In this document: positions 43,641 to 51,051 of the stretch, piece after piece
Position numbering within the stretch: position 1 is the stretch's first letter
Layout of the letters: each line of letters begins with the position of its first letter
Origin: Dokdonella_A sp014338185
GTDB taxonomy: Bacteria; Pseudomonadota; Gammaproteobacteria; Xanthomonadales; Rhodanobacteraceae
NCBI GenBank assembly: GCA_030263295.1
Contig: SZOS01000019.1
Location: 1-51,051, forward strand
Reading direction: 5' to 3'
Length of the DNA stretch: 51,051 nt
The notes under the pieces: generated by a model
Database searches by the model: none
Told to the model about the DNA's origin: nothing
Seen by the model: only the letters and a program-made list of their open reading frames with translations
Position numbers and translations under genes: made by a program

Positions 43641-45788
43641 ATGAATACGGTCCGCCTTGAACAGCTCGCGCGCGGCGCGATCCAGATCCCGATGCAACCG
43701 GCGTCCTGGGACATCTGGGACAAGAAATACCGGCTCAAGACCAAGCAGGGCGAAGCGGTGGATGTGGACATCGACCACAGCTACCAGCGCATCGCGCGCG
43801 CACTGGCCGAGGTCGAGGATACCCCGGACAAGCGCAGCTACTGGCAGGAGCGCTTCCTGTGGGCATTGCGGCGCGGCGCGATCCCGGCCGGGCGCATCAC
43901 CTCCAACGCCGGGGCGCAGGAGCACAAGCCCAAGACCTCGACCATCAACTGCACGGTGTCGGGCACCATCGAAGACTCGATGGACGACATCCTGGGCAAG
44001 GTCCACGAGGCCGGGCTCACGCTCAAGGCCGGCTGCGGCATCGGCTACGAATTCTCGACGCTGCGCCCGCGCGGCGCCTACGTGTCGGGCGCGGGCGCCT
44101 ACACCTCGGGGCCGCTGTCCTTCATGGACATCTACGACAAGATGTGTTTCACCGTTTCGTCCGCAGGCGGCAGACGCGGCGCGCAGATGGGCACCTTCGA
44201 TGTCTCGCACCCGGACGTGCGCGAGTTCATCAAGGCCAAGCGCGAAAACGGCCGCCTGCGGCAGTTCAACCTCTCGCTGCTCATCACCGACGGCTTCATG
44301 GACGCGGTCGAGCGCGATGCGGACTGGCCGCTGGTGTTCCCGGTGCATGTCAAGGAACAGCACGAGGTGGACCTCGCCGACGCCGCCACGGTGGTGTGGC
44401 GCGACTGGCCCACCCACAAGAACTACGTCACCCGCGACGATGGCCTGGTCGCCTGCAAGATCTACGGCCACGTGCGGGCGCGCCACCTGTGGGACATGAT
44501 CATGGTCTCGACGTACGACTACGCCGAGCCCGGCTTCATCCTCATCGACCGCGTCAACGACATGAACAACAACTGGTGGTGCGAGAACATCCGCGCGACC
44601 AACCCTTGCGGCGAACAGCCGTTGCCGCCCTACGGGTCATGCCTGCTCGGCTCGGTCAACCTCACCACCTTCGTGCGCGATCCGTTCGGGCCCAAGGCGC
44701 GCTTCGACTGGGACGAGTACCGCGAGGTCGTGCGCGTGTTCACGCGCATGCTCGACAACGTGGTCGAGATCAACGGCCTGCCGCTCGCGCAGCAACGCGA
44801 CGAGATCCTCGGCAAGCGCCGCCATGGCATGGGTTTCCTCGGCCTGGGCAGCACGCTCACGATGCTCAAGCAGCGCTATGGCAGCGCCGAGGCCTGCCGC
44901 TTCACCGAGGACGTCGCGCGCGAAATGGCGCTGGCGGGCTGGGAAACGGCGCTGTCGCTGGCCAAGGAGAAGGGGCCGGCACCGGTGCTGGCGCGGGACT
45001 TCACGGTCACCGGCGAGATGCTGCGCAAGCGGCCGCAGATGGCTGCCGACGGCTGGCAGGTCGGCGACGCGATCCCCGGGCGCGTGCTGCACGCCAGGTA
45101 CAGCCGCTACATGCAGCAGGTCGCGCAGGTCGCCCCCGAGCTGGTGGCCGAACTGGCCGAGGTCGGGGCGCGCTTCACCCACCATTCCTCGATCGCCCCC
45201 ACCGGCACCATCTCGTTGTCGCTGGCCAACAACGCCTCCAACGGCATCGAGCCTTCCTTCGCCCACCATTACAGCCGCAACGTGATCCGCGAGGGCAAGA
45301 AGTCCAAGGAAAAGGTCGAGGTCTACAGCTACGAGCTGCTGGCCTACCGCGAGATCATCAACGGCAAGGCCATGCCCGGCTCGCAGGAACCGGGCGAAAA
45401 GCTGCCCGACTACTTCGTGGCGGCCGACGACATCACGCCGCGCCAGCACGTGGACATGCAGGCCGCGGCGCAGCGCTGGGTCGACTCGTCGATCTCCAAG
45501 ACCGCCAACGTCCCCACCGACTACCCCTACGAAGACTTCAAGGACATCTACCGCTACGCCTGGCAGCAGGGCCTCAAGGGCTGCACCACGTTCCGCTTCA
45601 ACCCGGCGGCCTTCCAAGGAGTACTGGTCAAGGAGCATGATTTGGCCAACACCATCTACCGCTTCGAACTCGAGGACGGCTCGGTGGTGGAAGCCAAGGG
45701 CAATGAAGAGATCGAGTACGATGGCGAAACGCACACCGCGGCCAATCTGTTCGATGCGCTCAAGGAAGGCTACTACGGCAAGTTCTGA
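43641..45788 (+). CDS. nrdJ: Adenosylcobalamin-dependent (class II) ribonucleotide reductase, large part
   Basis: Reduces ribonucleotides to deoxyribonucleotides using vitamin B12, with or without oxygen. The 715-residue protein carries the radical-site core: Cys104 in TINCTVSGTIEDSMDDI, and the loop ATNPCGEQPLPPYG with Cys323 and Glu325. It also has the barrel segment HHSSIAPTGTISLSLANN. It ends shortly after the barrel (LFDALKEGYYGKF), without the C-terminal TSCPD and cysteine-rich part of full-length class II enzymes. Those are encoded separately at 46695, as in the split NrdJa/NrdJb of Pseudomonas aeruginosa. The ATG at 43641 has GGGAG rather far upstream (14 bases). A NrdR-like box lies 143 bp upstream. 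Confidence 0.92.
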   Translation: MNTVRLEQLARGAIQIPMQPASWDIWDKKYRLKTKQGEAVDVDIDHSYQRIARALAEVEDTPDKRSYWQERFLWALRRGAIPAGRITSNAGAQEHKPKTSTINCTVSGTIEDSMDDILGKVHEAGLTLKAGCGIGYEFSTLRPRGAYVSGAGAYTSGPLSFMDIYDKMCFTVSSAGGRRGAQMGTFDVSHPDVREFIKAKRENGRLRQFNLSLLITDGFMDAVERDADWPLVFPVHVKEQHEVDLADAATVVWRDWPTHKNYVTRDDGLVACKIYGHVRARHLWDMIMVSTYDYAEPGFILIDRVNDMNNNWWCENIRATNPCGEQPLPPYGSCLLGSVNLTTFVRDPFGPKARFDWDEYREVVRVFTRMLDNVVEINGLPLAQQRDEILGKRRHGMGFLGLGSTLTMLKQRYGSAEACRFTEDVAREMALAGWETALSLAKEKGPAPVLARDFTVTGEMLRKRPQMAADGWQVGDAIPGRVLHARYSRYMQQVAQVAPELVAELAEVGARFTHHSSIAPTGTISLSLANNASNGIEPSFAHHYSRNVIREGKKSKEKVEVYSYELLAYREIINGKAMPGSQEPGEKLPDYFVAADDITPRQHVDMQAAAQRWVDSSISKTANVPTDYPYEDFKDIYRYAWQQGLKGCTTFRFNPAAFQGVLVKEHDLANTIYRFELEDGSVVEAKGNEEIEYDGETHTAANLFDALKEGYYGKF

Positions 45789-45949
45789 CCCGCGTGCCGC
45801 GGCGGCGGCGTCACCGCCACTTGCGGCGCGCGCGCATCCGTGAAATCGTCCCGCAGTCGTGCGTTTGCCGCGGCCAAGCTGCGTCCAGCCAGTCTCGACA
45901 AGTCCGTTCGTCCACAGTCAGCCAAAAAACTCGGAGAGGGGATTCGACC

Positions 45950-46558
45950 ATGCACAGTGAAGGCGGTTCGTTCGACAGTTTGAAGGAAGGCGCGGCGCAG
46001 ATCGGTGGAGCGATCAGCGACGCCGCCAGCGCGGCAGCGAGTTCGGTCGGCAATGCCGTCAGCGATGCCAGGCAGGCGGTGGAAAACACCGTCAAAAAGG
46101 CCGCCGACACCGCGGCGACGGTGAAGAAGCAGGCCGCGCGCCGGGTGCAGGGCGTGGTGGCCAAGGTCAAGCAGATGGCCGGCAAGGCCGAGGCCGGCGA
46201 GAAGAAGGCCGTCGCCAGCGTCAAGCGCGAGGCCAAGAAGGTCGCGGGCAAGGCCAAGGCCGCCAAGAAAGCGGCAAAGAAGGCCGCGAAGAAGGTGGCA
46301 CGCAAGGCGGCGGCGGCGAAGAAGGCAGTCAGGAAGGCCGTCAAGAAGGCTGCCCGCAAGGTGGCTGCGAAGCAGCCGGCGAAGAAGGCCGTACGCAAGG
46401 CAACCGCGAAGAAGGCGGTGGCGAAGAAGACCGCGAAGAAGGCTGCACGCAAGGCTGTCGCAAAGAAGCCGGCCGCGAAGAAGGCGGTGAAGAAGGCGGC
46501 ACGCAAGGCGGCCCGGCCCGCGAAGAAGGCCGCGAAGAAGGGCGCCCGCCGCCGCTGA
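45950..46558 (+). CDS. Histone H1-like Lys/Ala-rich protein
   Basis: A 202-residue, strongly basic protein. Residues 1-75 form amphipathic helices (FDSLKEGAAQIGGAISDAAS, then AVENTVKKAADTAATVKKQA). Residues about 85-202 are almost only Lys, Ala, Arg and Val, in repeats such as KKAVRKAVKKAARK and AKKAVRKATAKK, ending GARRR. This resembles the C-terminal tail of histone H1 and bacterial AlgP-like proteins, so non-specific DNA or RNA binding is likely. GGAGAGG precedes the ATG. It stands between the two parts of the split ribonucleotide reductase, on the same strand. Whether it serves that enzyme or is just a neighbour is unknown. Confidence 0.85.
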   Translation: MHSEGGSFDSLKEGAAQIGGAISDAASAAASSVGNAVSDARQAVENTVKKAADTAATVKKQAARRVQGVVAKVKQMAGKAEAGEKKAVASVKREAKKVAGKAKAAKKAAKKAAKKVARKAAAAKKAVRKAVKKAARKVAAKQPAKKAVRKATAKKAVAKKTAKKAARKAVAKKPAAKKAVKKAARKAARPAKKAAKKGARRR

Positions 46559-46572
46559 GTTGCAACACGCGC

Positions 46573-46601
46573 CTCCGGCCAGTCCTCGTGGCTGGCTGGA
46601 G
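46573..46601 (+). terminator. Hairpin between the H1-like gene and nrdJb
   Basis: CTCCGGCCAG (46573-46582) can pair with CTGGCTGGAG (46592-46601), a 10-bp stem with one G-U pair. It lies 15 bp after the H1-like stop. No T run follows, so it may be a weak terminator, an attenuator or an RNA-stability element rather than a classic terminator. Confidence 0.35.
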
Positions 46602-46694
46602 CCGGTGTCCGCATGCACGCAGCATGCGCTGCCCTGATCGATCCGGCGCCTGGCTGGCGCTGATCGCCCGTTTCACCGTTTCGAGTGTCAAGGC

Positions 46695-47510
46695 ATGAAG
46701 ATCACCAAGAAGATCAAGGGTTATTCCGTCGTCAAGCCCGACGACAGCGTCGCGGTCCCGGCCCCGGCCGTCATCGCCGACGCGGCGCCCGAGGGCGGCG
46801 CCGAAGTCATCCAGATGCACGAGAAGGTCGAGCGTCCGGAAACCCTGATCGGCGCTACCTACAAGATCAAGTCGCCGCTGTTCGAGCACGCGTTGTACGT
46901 GACGATCAACGACATCGTGCTCAATGCGGGCACCGAGTACGAACTGCGGCGGCCGTTCGAGATCTTCATCAATTCCAAGAACATGGACCACTTCCAGTGG
47001 ATCGTTGCGCTCACCCGCATCATGAGCGCGGTGTTCCGCAAGGGCGGTGACGTCACCTTCCTGGTCGAGGAGCTCAAGGCGGTGTTCGATCCACGCGGCG
47101 GCTATTTCAAGGCCGGCGGCGTGTACATGCCTTCGATCGTGGCCGAACTGGGCAACGTGATCGAGCAACACCTCAAGATGATCGGCCTGCTGCACGATCC
47201 CGAGCTGGACGAACACCAGAAGAAGCTCATTGCCGAGAAGCGCGCCGCCTACGAGGCACGCACAAAAAAAAAGCCTGAAAAACGCGCCGTAGATGCTGCT
47301 GGCGGGATCAAGGCCGACCTCGCCGGTGCCGGCGGCGAAGCCGCGCGACGCGATGCGTCGGCCGCCGCCACGGACCATGACACGGCCGGCACGGCTGCCA
47401 GCGCGTTTCCCGCCGGCGCCACCCAGTGCCACAAGTGCAACACCGCCGCGGTCATCGTGATGGACGGCTGCGAGACCTGCCTCAACTGCGGCTATTCCAA
47501 GTGCGGTTAG
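46695..47510 (+). CDS. nrdJb: Class II ribonucleotide reductase, C-terminal part (NrdJb-type, TSCPD + zinc ribbon)
   Basis: A 271-residue protein completing the split reductase. Residues about 40-155 are the TSCPD domain found at the C terminus of B12-dependent reductases (GATYKIKSPLFEHALYVTIN, then GRMD-like region PFEIFINSKNMDHFQWIVAL). A Lys/Ala-rich linker follows. The end is a cysteine-rich zinc ribbon (CHKCNTAAVIVMDG, then CETCLNCGYSKCG), whose cysteines in this family re-reduce the active site. A run of nine A (47264-47272) sits in the linker. A slip of one base there, either way, meets a stop within a few codons and removes the ribbon. The ATG at 46695 has AAGG very close upstream. 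Confidence 0.87.
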   Translation: MKITKKIKGYSVVKPDDSVAVPAPAVIADAAPEGGAEVIQMHEKVERPETLIGATYKIKSPLFEHALYVTINDIVLNAGTEYELRRPFEIFINSKNMDHFQWIVALTRIMSAVFRKGGDVTFLVEELKAVFDPRGGYFKAGGVYMPSIVAELGNVIEQHLKMIGLLHDPELDEHQKKLIAEKRAAYEARTKKKPEKRAVDAAGGIKADLAGAGGEAARRDASAAATDHDTAGTAASAFPAGATQCHKCNTAAVIVMDGCETCLNCGYSKCG

Positions 47511-47567
47511 GCAACGCGACGAGCGGCACGGGTAAGCCGGCGCATGGCGTGACATCGTGACGCGCAT

Positions 47568-47591
47568 CACCGTTGCAGGCCGCCAACGGTG
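47568..47591. terminator. Hairpin after nrdJb
   Basis: CACCGTTG (47568-47575) and CAACGGTG (47584-47591) form a perfect 8-bp stem with an 8-base loop, 58 bp after the nrdJb stop. Only two T follow, so termination would have to be helped by other factors. It also lies 40 bp before the next start codon. Confidence 0.35.
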
Positions 47592-47630
47592 TTGCAATGG
47601 CCACCACGTGCCGCGACGTCGGGAGGCCGC

Positions 47631-49049
47631 ATGTGCAGGACTTGGCCTTGGGCATTGCTGCTGGCGGCTTCGCTAGCGCAGGCTGCGAGCTTCCATGTCG
47701 ATCCCGTGGCCGGCAGTGACACCACCGGTGATGGCAGCGCCGCGCAGCCGTGGCGTTCGCTCGCACACGTGTTCGACGCCGGCCTGATCGAAACGCGCGA
47801 CTGGCCGAGCTATCCCTACCAGCCGGGCATGACGCTGGTGACGGTCAACCCGGGCGCACCCGTGCGCGCGGGCGACACGATCTACCTGCGCAACGGCTAC
47901 CACGGCGACGTGTCGATCCAGCACGCCTACAACAGCGCGCCGATCACGCTCGCAGCCGAACCCGGCCATACGCCGCAGCTGCGCAGCCTGCTGGTGCGCT
48001 CGGCCCAGCACTGGATCATCCGCGATCTCACGGTGAGCCCATCCTTCGGTGGCAACTACGAGACGATGACGATCGTCGAGGTGGACAACCACGCCTGGTT
48101 CGGACCGACCTGGGACGTGGCGCTGGAGCGGCTCGAGGTGTTCTCGATCGCCGACGCCTCGGGGTGGGGACCGAACGAATGGGTCAACCTCGCCTCCAGT
48201 GGCGTCGGCATCGGTGGCGACCGCGTGAGCCTGAGCGACAGCCGCGTGCGCAATGTGCGCTTCGGCATAGCGCTCGGCGGCGACGATGGCGTGGTGCGCG
48301 GCAACCTCGTCGACGGCTTTTCCGCCGATGGCCTGCGTGGCCTCGGCGACCGCGGCGTGTTCGAGTACAACCGCGTGCAGAACAACCTCATCGATGACGA
48401 TTTCGACAGCAACCACGACGACGGCTTCCAGAGCTGGTCCTACGGTGCCGGCGGCGTCGGTACCGGCGAGGTTGTCGGTGTGGTGCTGCGTGGCAACGTG
48501 TTCATCAACGCCACCGATCCGGGCAACCCGCTGCGCAGCACGATGCAGGGCATCGGCTGCTTCGACGGGTTCTTTCGCGACTGGATCGTCGAGAACAATG
48601 TGGTCGTGACCGATCATTGGCATGGCATCAGCTTCTACGGCATGCGCGATTCGCGCATCGTCAACAACACCGTGATCGACCTCGCAAGCGGCAATCCGGG
48701 GCCGCCGTGGATCATGGTGCACGACCACAAGGATGGTCGCCCCAGCAGCAACGTGGTGGTGCGCAACAACCTTGCCGCCGACTTCTCGCTCGATGGTGAC
48801 GCGCTGGTGATCGACCACAACATCGAATTCAGCGCAGCGGTCGCGGCGAGCCTGTTCGTGGCGCCACCGTTCGACCTGCACCTGCGCGCGGGCGCGCCGG
48901 CGATCGATGCGGGCAGCGCGACGCTGGCGCCCGCGCGCGACGTCGAAGGCACGCCGCGTCCGCAGGGGGCCGGCTTCGACATCGGCGCCTACGAGTATCG
49001 CGGCGACCTCATCTTCGCCGACGGCTTCGAGGCCAGGGGCGCACCCTGA
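47631..49049 (+). CDS. Exported beta-helix protein with DLIFADGFE tail
   Basis: A 472-residue protein with a signal peptide (WPWALLLAASLAQA). It starts with the pattern FHVDPVAGSDTTGDGSAAQP, typical of right-handed beta-helix carbohydrate-active or surface proteins. Helix coils follow (GVVRGNLVDGFSADG, then VVLRGNVFINATD, then IVNNTVIDLASGN), and then the common end GFDIGAYEYRG and the tail D-L-I-F-A-D-G-F-E plus five residues. A polysaccharide lyase or binding role is possible. A Asp-rich stretch (LIDDDFDSNHDDGFQ) might bind calcium. GGGAGG is four bases before the ATG at 47631. The same tail occurs at 37080-38336. Confidence 0.8.
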   Translation: MCRTWPWALLLAASLAQAASFHVDPVAGSDTTGDGSAAQPWRSLAHVFDAGLIETRDWPSYPYQPGMTLVTVNPGAPVRAGDTIYLRNGYHGDVSIQHAYNSAPITLAAEPGHTPQLRSLLVRSAQHWIIRDLTVSPSFGGNYETMTIVEVDNHAWFGPTWDVALERLEVFSIADASGWGPNEWVNLASSGVGIGGDRVSLSDSRVRNVRFGIALGGDDGVVRGNLVDGFSADGLRGLGDRGVFEYNRVQNNLIDDDFDSNHDDGFQSWSYGAGGVGTGEVVGVVLRGNVFINATDPGNPLRSTMQGIGCFDGFFRDWIVENNVVVTDHWHGISFYGMRDSRIVNNTVIDLASGNPGPPWIMVHDHKDGRPSSNVVVRNNLAADFSLDGDALVIDHNIEFSAAVAASLFVAPPFDLHLRAGAPAIDAGSATLAPARDVEGTPRPQGAGFDIGAYEYRGDLIFADGFEARGAP

Positions 49050-49138
49050 GGCGGCCGCGTGCCTCGCCACGCGCCGCCCGCGGCGGCCGGCGCGTGCGTG
49101 GCGGGCGGGCCCGCCGTGTTCCCGGTTAGGATGGCGCC

Positions 49139-50644
49139 ATGCCCGTCCTGTCCCTGCCGCGCTGGTTGCGTCGCATCCTGTGGTTCTCGGCCATGCTGTT
49201 GCTGGTCGCGCTCGCGACCCTGCTCGCGCGCGCGTTCGAGGCGCGCCGCATGCCCGAGCTCATGCCCTGGCATCGCCTCGCGCTCGACCACGAAGTCGAT
49301 GCCGACTGGCTGGCCGCGCACCCGGACTGGGCCGGCTACCTGGACAACGAGCAGCAGCTGTTCGACGAACTGCACCAGCGCCTGGCCGCGGCCGCGGTCG
49401 CCGGGCGGCTGCGCTACGAGGTCGACAGCCGCATCGGCCGGGTCGAGGGCCAGCACGACTGGAACCGTTCCTTCGAATTGACGCCAGCCGCACCGCGCGG
49501 CGGCGTGCTGTTGCTGCACGGCCTCACCGACTCGCCCTACAGCGTGCGCACGCTCGCGGCGCTGTACGCCGACGCCGGTTTCGCGGTGATCGCCCCGCGC
49601 CTGCCCGGCCATGGCAGCGTACCCGCCGGCCTGCTCGACGTACGCTGGCAGGACTGGCGCGCGGTGGTGCCGATCGCGATGCGCGAGTTGCGCGCGCGCG
49701 TCGGTCCCGACCGGCCACTGCACATCCTCGGCTACTCCAACGGCGGCGCGCTGGCACTGGACTACGCGCTCGATGCGCTGGATGCCGACCCGGCCGATCT
49801 GCCACCACCGCGGCAACTCGTGCTCGTCTCGCCGATGATCGGGCTGCGGCCGTTCGCGGGACTGTCGCGCTGGTTGCCCTTGTTCGGTGGCATCAGCTAC
49901 TTCGAGAAGTCGCGTTGGCTCGACATCCTGCCCGAGTACAACCCGTTCAAGTACAACTCGTTTCCGGTCAACGGCGCGGTGCAGTCGTACCTGTTGACCA
50001 CGCGCCTGCAGGCGCGCCTGCTGGCGCTGGCCGCGAGCGGCCGCAACCGCCAGCTGCCGCCGATCCTCGGCTTCCAGTCGGTGCTCGACGACACCGTGAG
50101 CAGCCATGCCGTGGTGCATGACCTGTTCGAGAAGCTGCCCGCCAACGGCAGCGCGCTGGTGCTGCTGGACATCAATCGCGCGAACCTGCTCGGGCCGCTG
50201 TTCACCACCAGCGCGGCGCATGCGCTCGACATCCTGCACGATGGCCGGCCGCAGACCTACCGCGTCGACGTGATCGGCAACGCCGACCCGCACACGCTCG
50301 GCGTGGCCGAGCGCCGCTATGACGCGGGCAGCGAACGCGCCATCGAGCGCGCGCTGCCGCTGGCGTTTCCGGCCGAGGTGTATTCGCTCTCGCACGTGGC
50401 GCTGCCGTTCGCGTGCGACGATCCGTTGTACGGACTCGCGCCACGCCCCGATGAGGACTACGGCATCCGCCTCGGCACCCTGGCGCTGCGCGGCGAACGC
50501 AGCGCGCTGCTGGTCGGCGCCGACCAGTTCAACCGGCTCGGCTGCAATCCGTTCTTCGACTATCTGGTCGAACGCATCATGCTCACGCTGCCCGCAGCCG
50601 TGCCCGCACCAGCACCCGTGGCGGCGTCCGCGCCCGCACCGTAG
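49139..50644 (+). CDS. Membrane-anchored alpha/beta hydrolase
   Basis: A 501-residue protein with one N-terminal transmembrane helix (RILWFSAMLLLVALATLLA) and an alpha/beta-hydrolase domain. The oxyanion-side motif is VLLLHGLTDSPYSVRTLA, and the nucleophile elbow is LGYSNGGALALDYAL with the catalytic serine. Asp and His of the triad are probably in VLDDTVSSH and YSLSHVALPF. The first part resembles monoacylglycerol-lipase or carboxylesterase-like enzymes. The middle has an insertion (FEKSRWLDILPEYNPFKYNS). It ends in an Ala/Pro tail. Substrate unknown; lipid or ester hydrolysis at the inner membrane is plausible. Confidence 0.82.
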   Translation: MPVLSLPRWLRRILWFSAMLLLVALATLLARAFEARRMPELMPWHRLALDHEVDADWLAAHPDWAGYLDNEQQLFDELHQRLAAAAVAGRLRYEVDSRIGRVEGQHDWNRSFELTPAAPRGGVLLLHGLTDSPYSVRTLAALYADAGFAVIAPRLPGHGSVPAGLLDVRWQDWRAVVPIAMRELRARVGPDRPLHILGYSNGGALALDYALDALDADPADLPPPRQLVLVSPMIGLRPFAGLSRWLPLFGGISYFEKSRWLDILPEYNPFKYNSFPVNGAVQSYLLTTRLQARLLALAASGRNRQLPPILGFQSVLDDTVSSHAVVHDLFEKLPANGSALVLLDINRANLLGPLFTTSAAHALDILHDGRPQTYRVDVIGNADPHTLGVAERRYDAGSERAIERALPLAFPAEVYSLSHVALPFACDDPLYGLAPRPDEDYGIRLGTLALRGERSALLVGADQFNRLGCNPFFDYLVERIMLTLPAAVPAPAPVAASAPAP

Positions 50645-50766
50645 CCGGTCCGGCCCGCCGGTTTTGCGCGACCGGCCGCGATTGCGCAGAATGACGCGCT
50701 GGCACTGCCGTGGCAGTGCCCTCCCGCGCTGCGCGCGCGGTCCGCCACGCAGTACAGGAAGCGAGC

Positions 50767-51051
50767 ATGAGCAACATCGAGGTCAAGGTCCCCGACATCG
50801 GCCACTACAAGGGCGTGCCGGTCATCGAGATCCTGGTCCAGCCCGGCGACAGCGTCGCCAAGGACCAGGGCCTGGTCACGCTGGAGTCGGACAAGGCCAC
50901 CATGGAAGTGCCCTCGAGCGTGGCCGGCGTGGTGCGCGAGCTGCGCGTGAAGATCGGTGATGAAGTGGCCGAAGGCAGCGTGGTCGCGCTGATCGAAGCG
51001 ACAGGCGCCGCCGCGGCTGTGACGCCGCCCGCTGCCCCCGCGCCGGCCGCG
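50767..51051 (+). CDS. lpdA: Lipoyl-domain protein, partial; probably dihydrolipoyl dehydrogenase (E3)
   Basis: Only the first 95 codons are in the window. They encode one lipoyl domain (MSNIEVKVPDIGHYKGVPVI, lipoyl lysine in LESDKATMEVP) and the start of an Ala/Pro-rich linker. AGGA lies eight bases before the ATG. The domain is almost identical to that of AceF in this window. Because a complete E2 already exists at 24209, and E3 enzymes of Xanthomonas and Neisseria carry an N-terminal lipoyl domain, E3 is the best guess. A second E2 is the alternative. The gene is cut by the window end. Confidence 0.65.
   Translation, partial: MSNIEVKVPDIGHYKGVPVIEILVQPGDSVAKDQGLVTLESDKATMEVPSSVAGVVRELRVKIGDEVAEGSVVALIEATGAAAAVTPPAAPAPAA

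Noticed and set aside
43641..45788. Truncated ribonucleotide reductase
   Set aside because: The missing C-terminal part is encoded at 46695, matching known split NrdJa/NrdJb enzymes.
46695..47510. nrdJb as a frameshifted pseudogene because of the A run
   Set aside because: The reading frame is intact through the A run and continues into a complete zinc ribbon, so the gene is functional as read.

Overview
This window is about 51 kb of very GC-rich DNA, densely packed with genes on both strands. Gene content suggests a gammaproteobacterium of the Lysobacterales (Xanthomonadales), most like the Rhodanobacteraceae/Dokdonella side. The reasons are the birA-coaX-SPOR order, a class II ribonucleotide reductase split into two genes, two secreted proteins ending in a short D-L-I-F-A-[DN]-G-F-E tail, and a multi-hairpin intergenic repeat of a kind I recall from this order. 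The placement is inferred from gene content alone.

Layout. Positions 1-563 hold no gene, only a cluster of four hairpins and three to four tandem copies of a 96-bp unit. They are followed by a two-gene RND efflux operon on the minus strand (564-5128), msrA-msrB (5402-6468), the broken tail of an IS256-type transposase (6513-6635), and a gingipain-type C25 protease coupled to a Nudix hydrolase (6796-9953). Next come mtfA, a small exported protein, birA-coaX-SPOR, tRNA-Thr(UGU), an L,D-transpeptidase, dinB, several small exported proteins, an exported Bcp-type peroxiredoxin, a DNA glycosylase and an M48 membrane protease. From 20.6 to 24.0 kb a Ser/Thr kinase with a TPR-like region stands divergent to an FHA-GGDEF protein.

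The 24.2-37 kb part holds the pyruvate dehydrogenase E2 (aceF), the cell-wall cluster mltB-rlpA-dacA-ybeD, a minus-strand pair (S9 peptidase and a large unknown exported protein) lying between ybeD and lipB, and the tail-specific protease prc. The 37-43.3 kb part is all minus strand: a beta-helix protein, then a tight trio (PstS-like protein, HAD phosphatase, M17 aminopeptidase), then a DegP/DegQ-type protease. The 43.6-47.5 kb part is the class II ribonucleotide reductase: large subunit, a histone-H1-like Lys/Ala-rich protein, then the small C-terminal subunit. The large subunit has a NrdR-like box upstream, and the small-subunit gene contains a run of nine A. A second beta-helix protein, an alpha/beta hydrolase and the start of a lipoyl-domain protein (probably lpdA) close the window.

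Main themes are envelope proteolysis and peptidoglycan remodelling (prc, DegP-type, M48, C25, S9, MltB, RlpA, DacA, YkuD), redox repair (MsrA/B, peroxiredoxin), lipoate metabolism (LipB, E2, probable E3) and nucleotide reduction. The observations most worth following up are the split nrdJ locus with its slippery A run, the kinase/FHA-GGDEF pair, the shared C-terminal tail on two beta-helix proteins, and the hairpin-plus-tandem-repeat block at the left edge.
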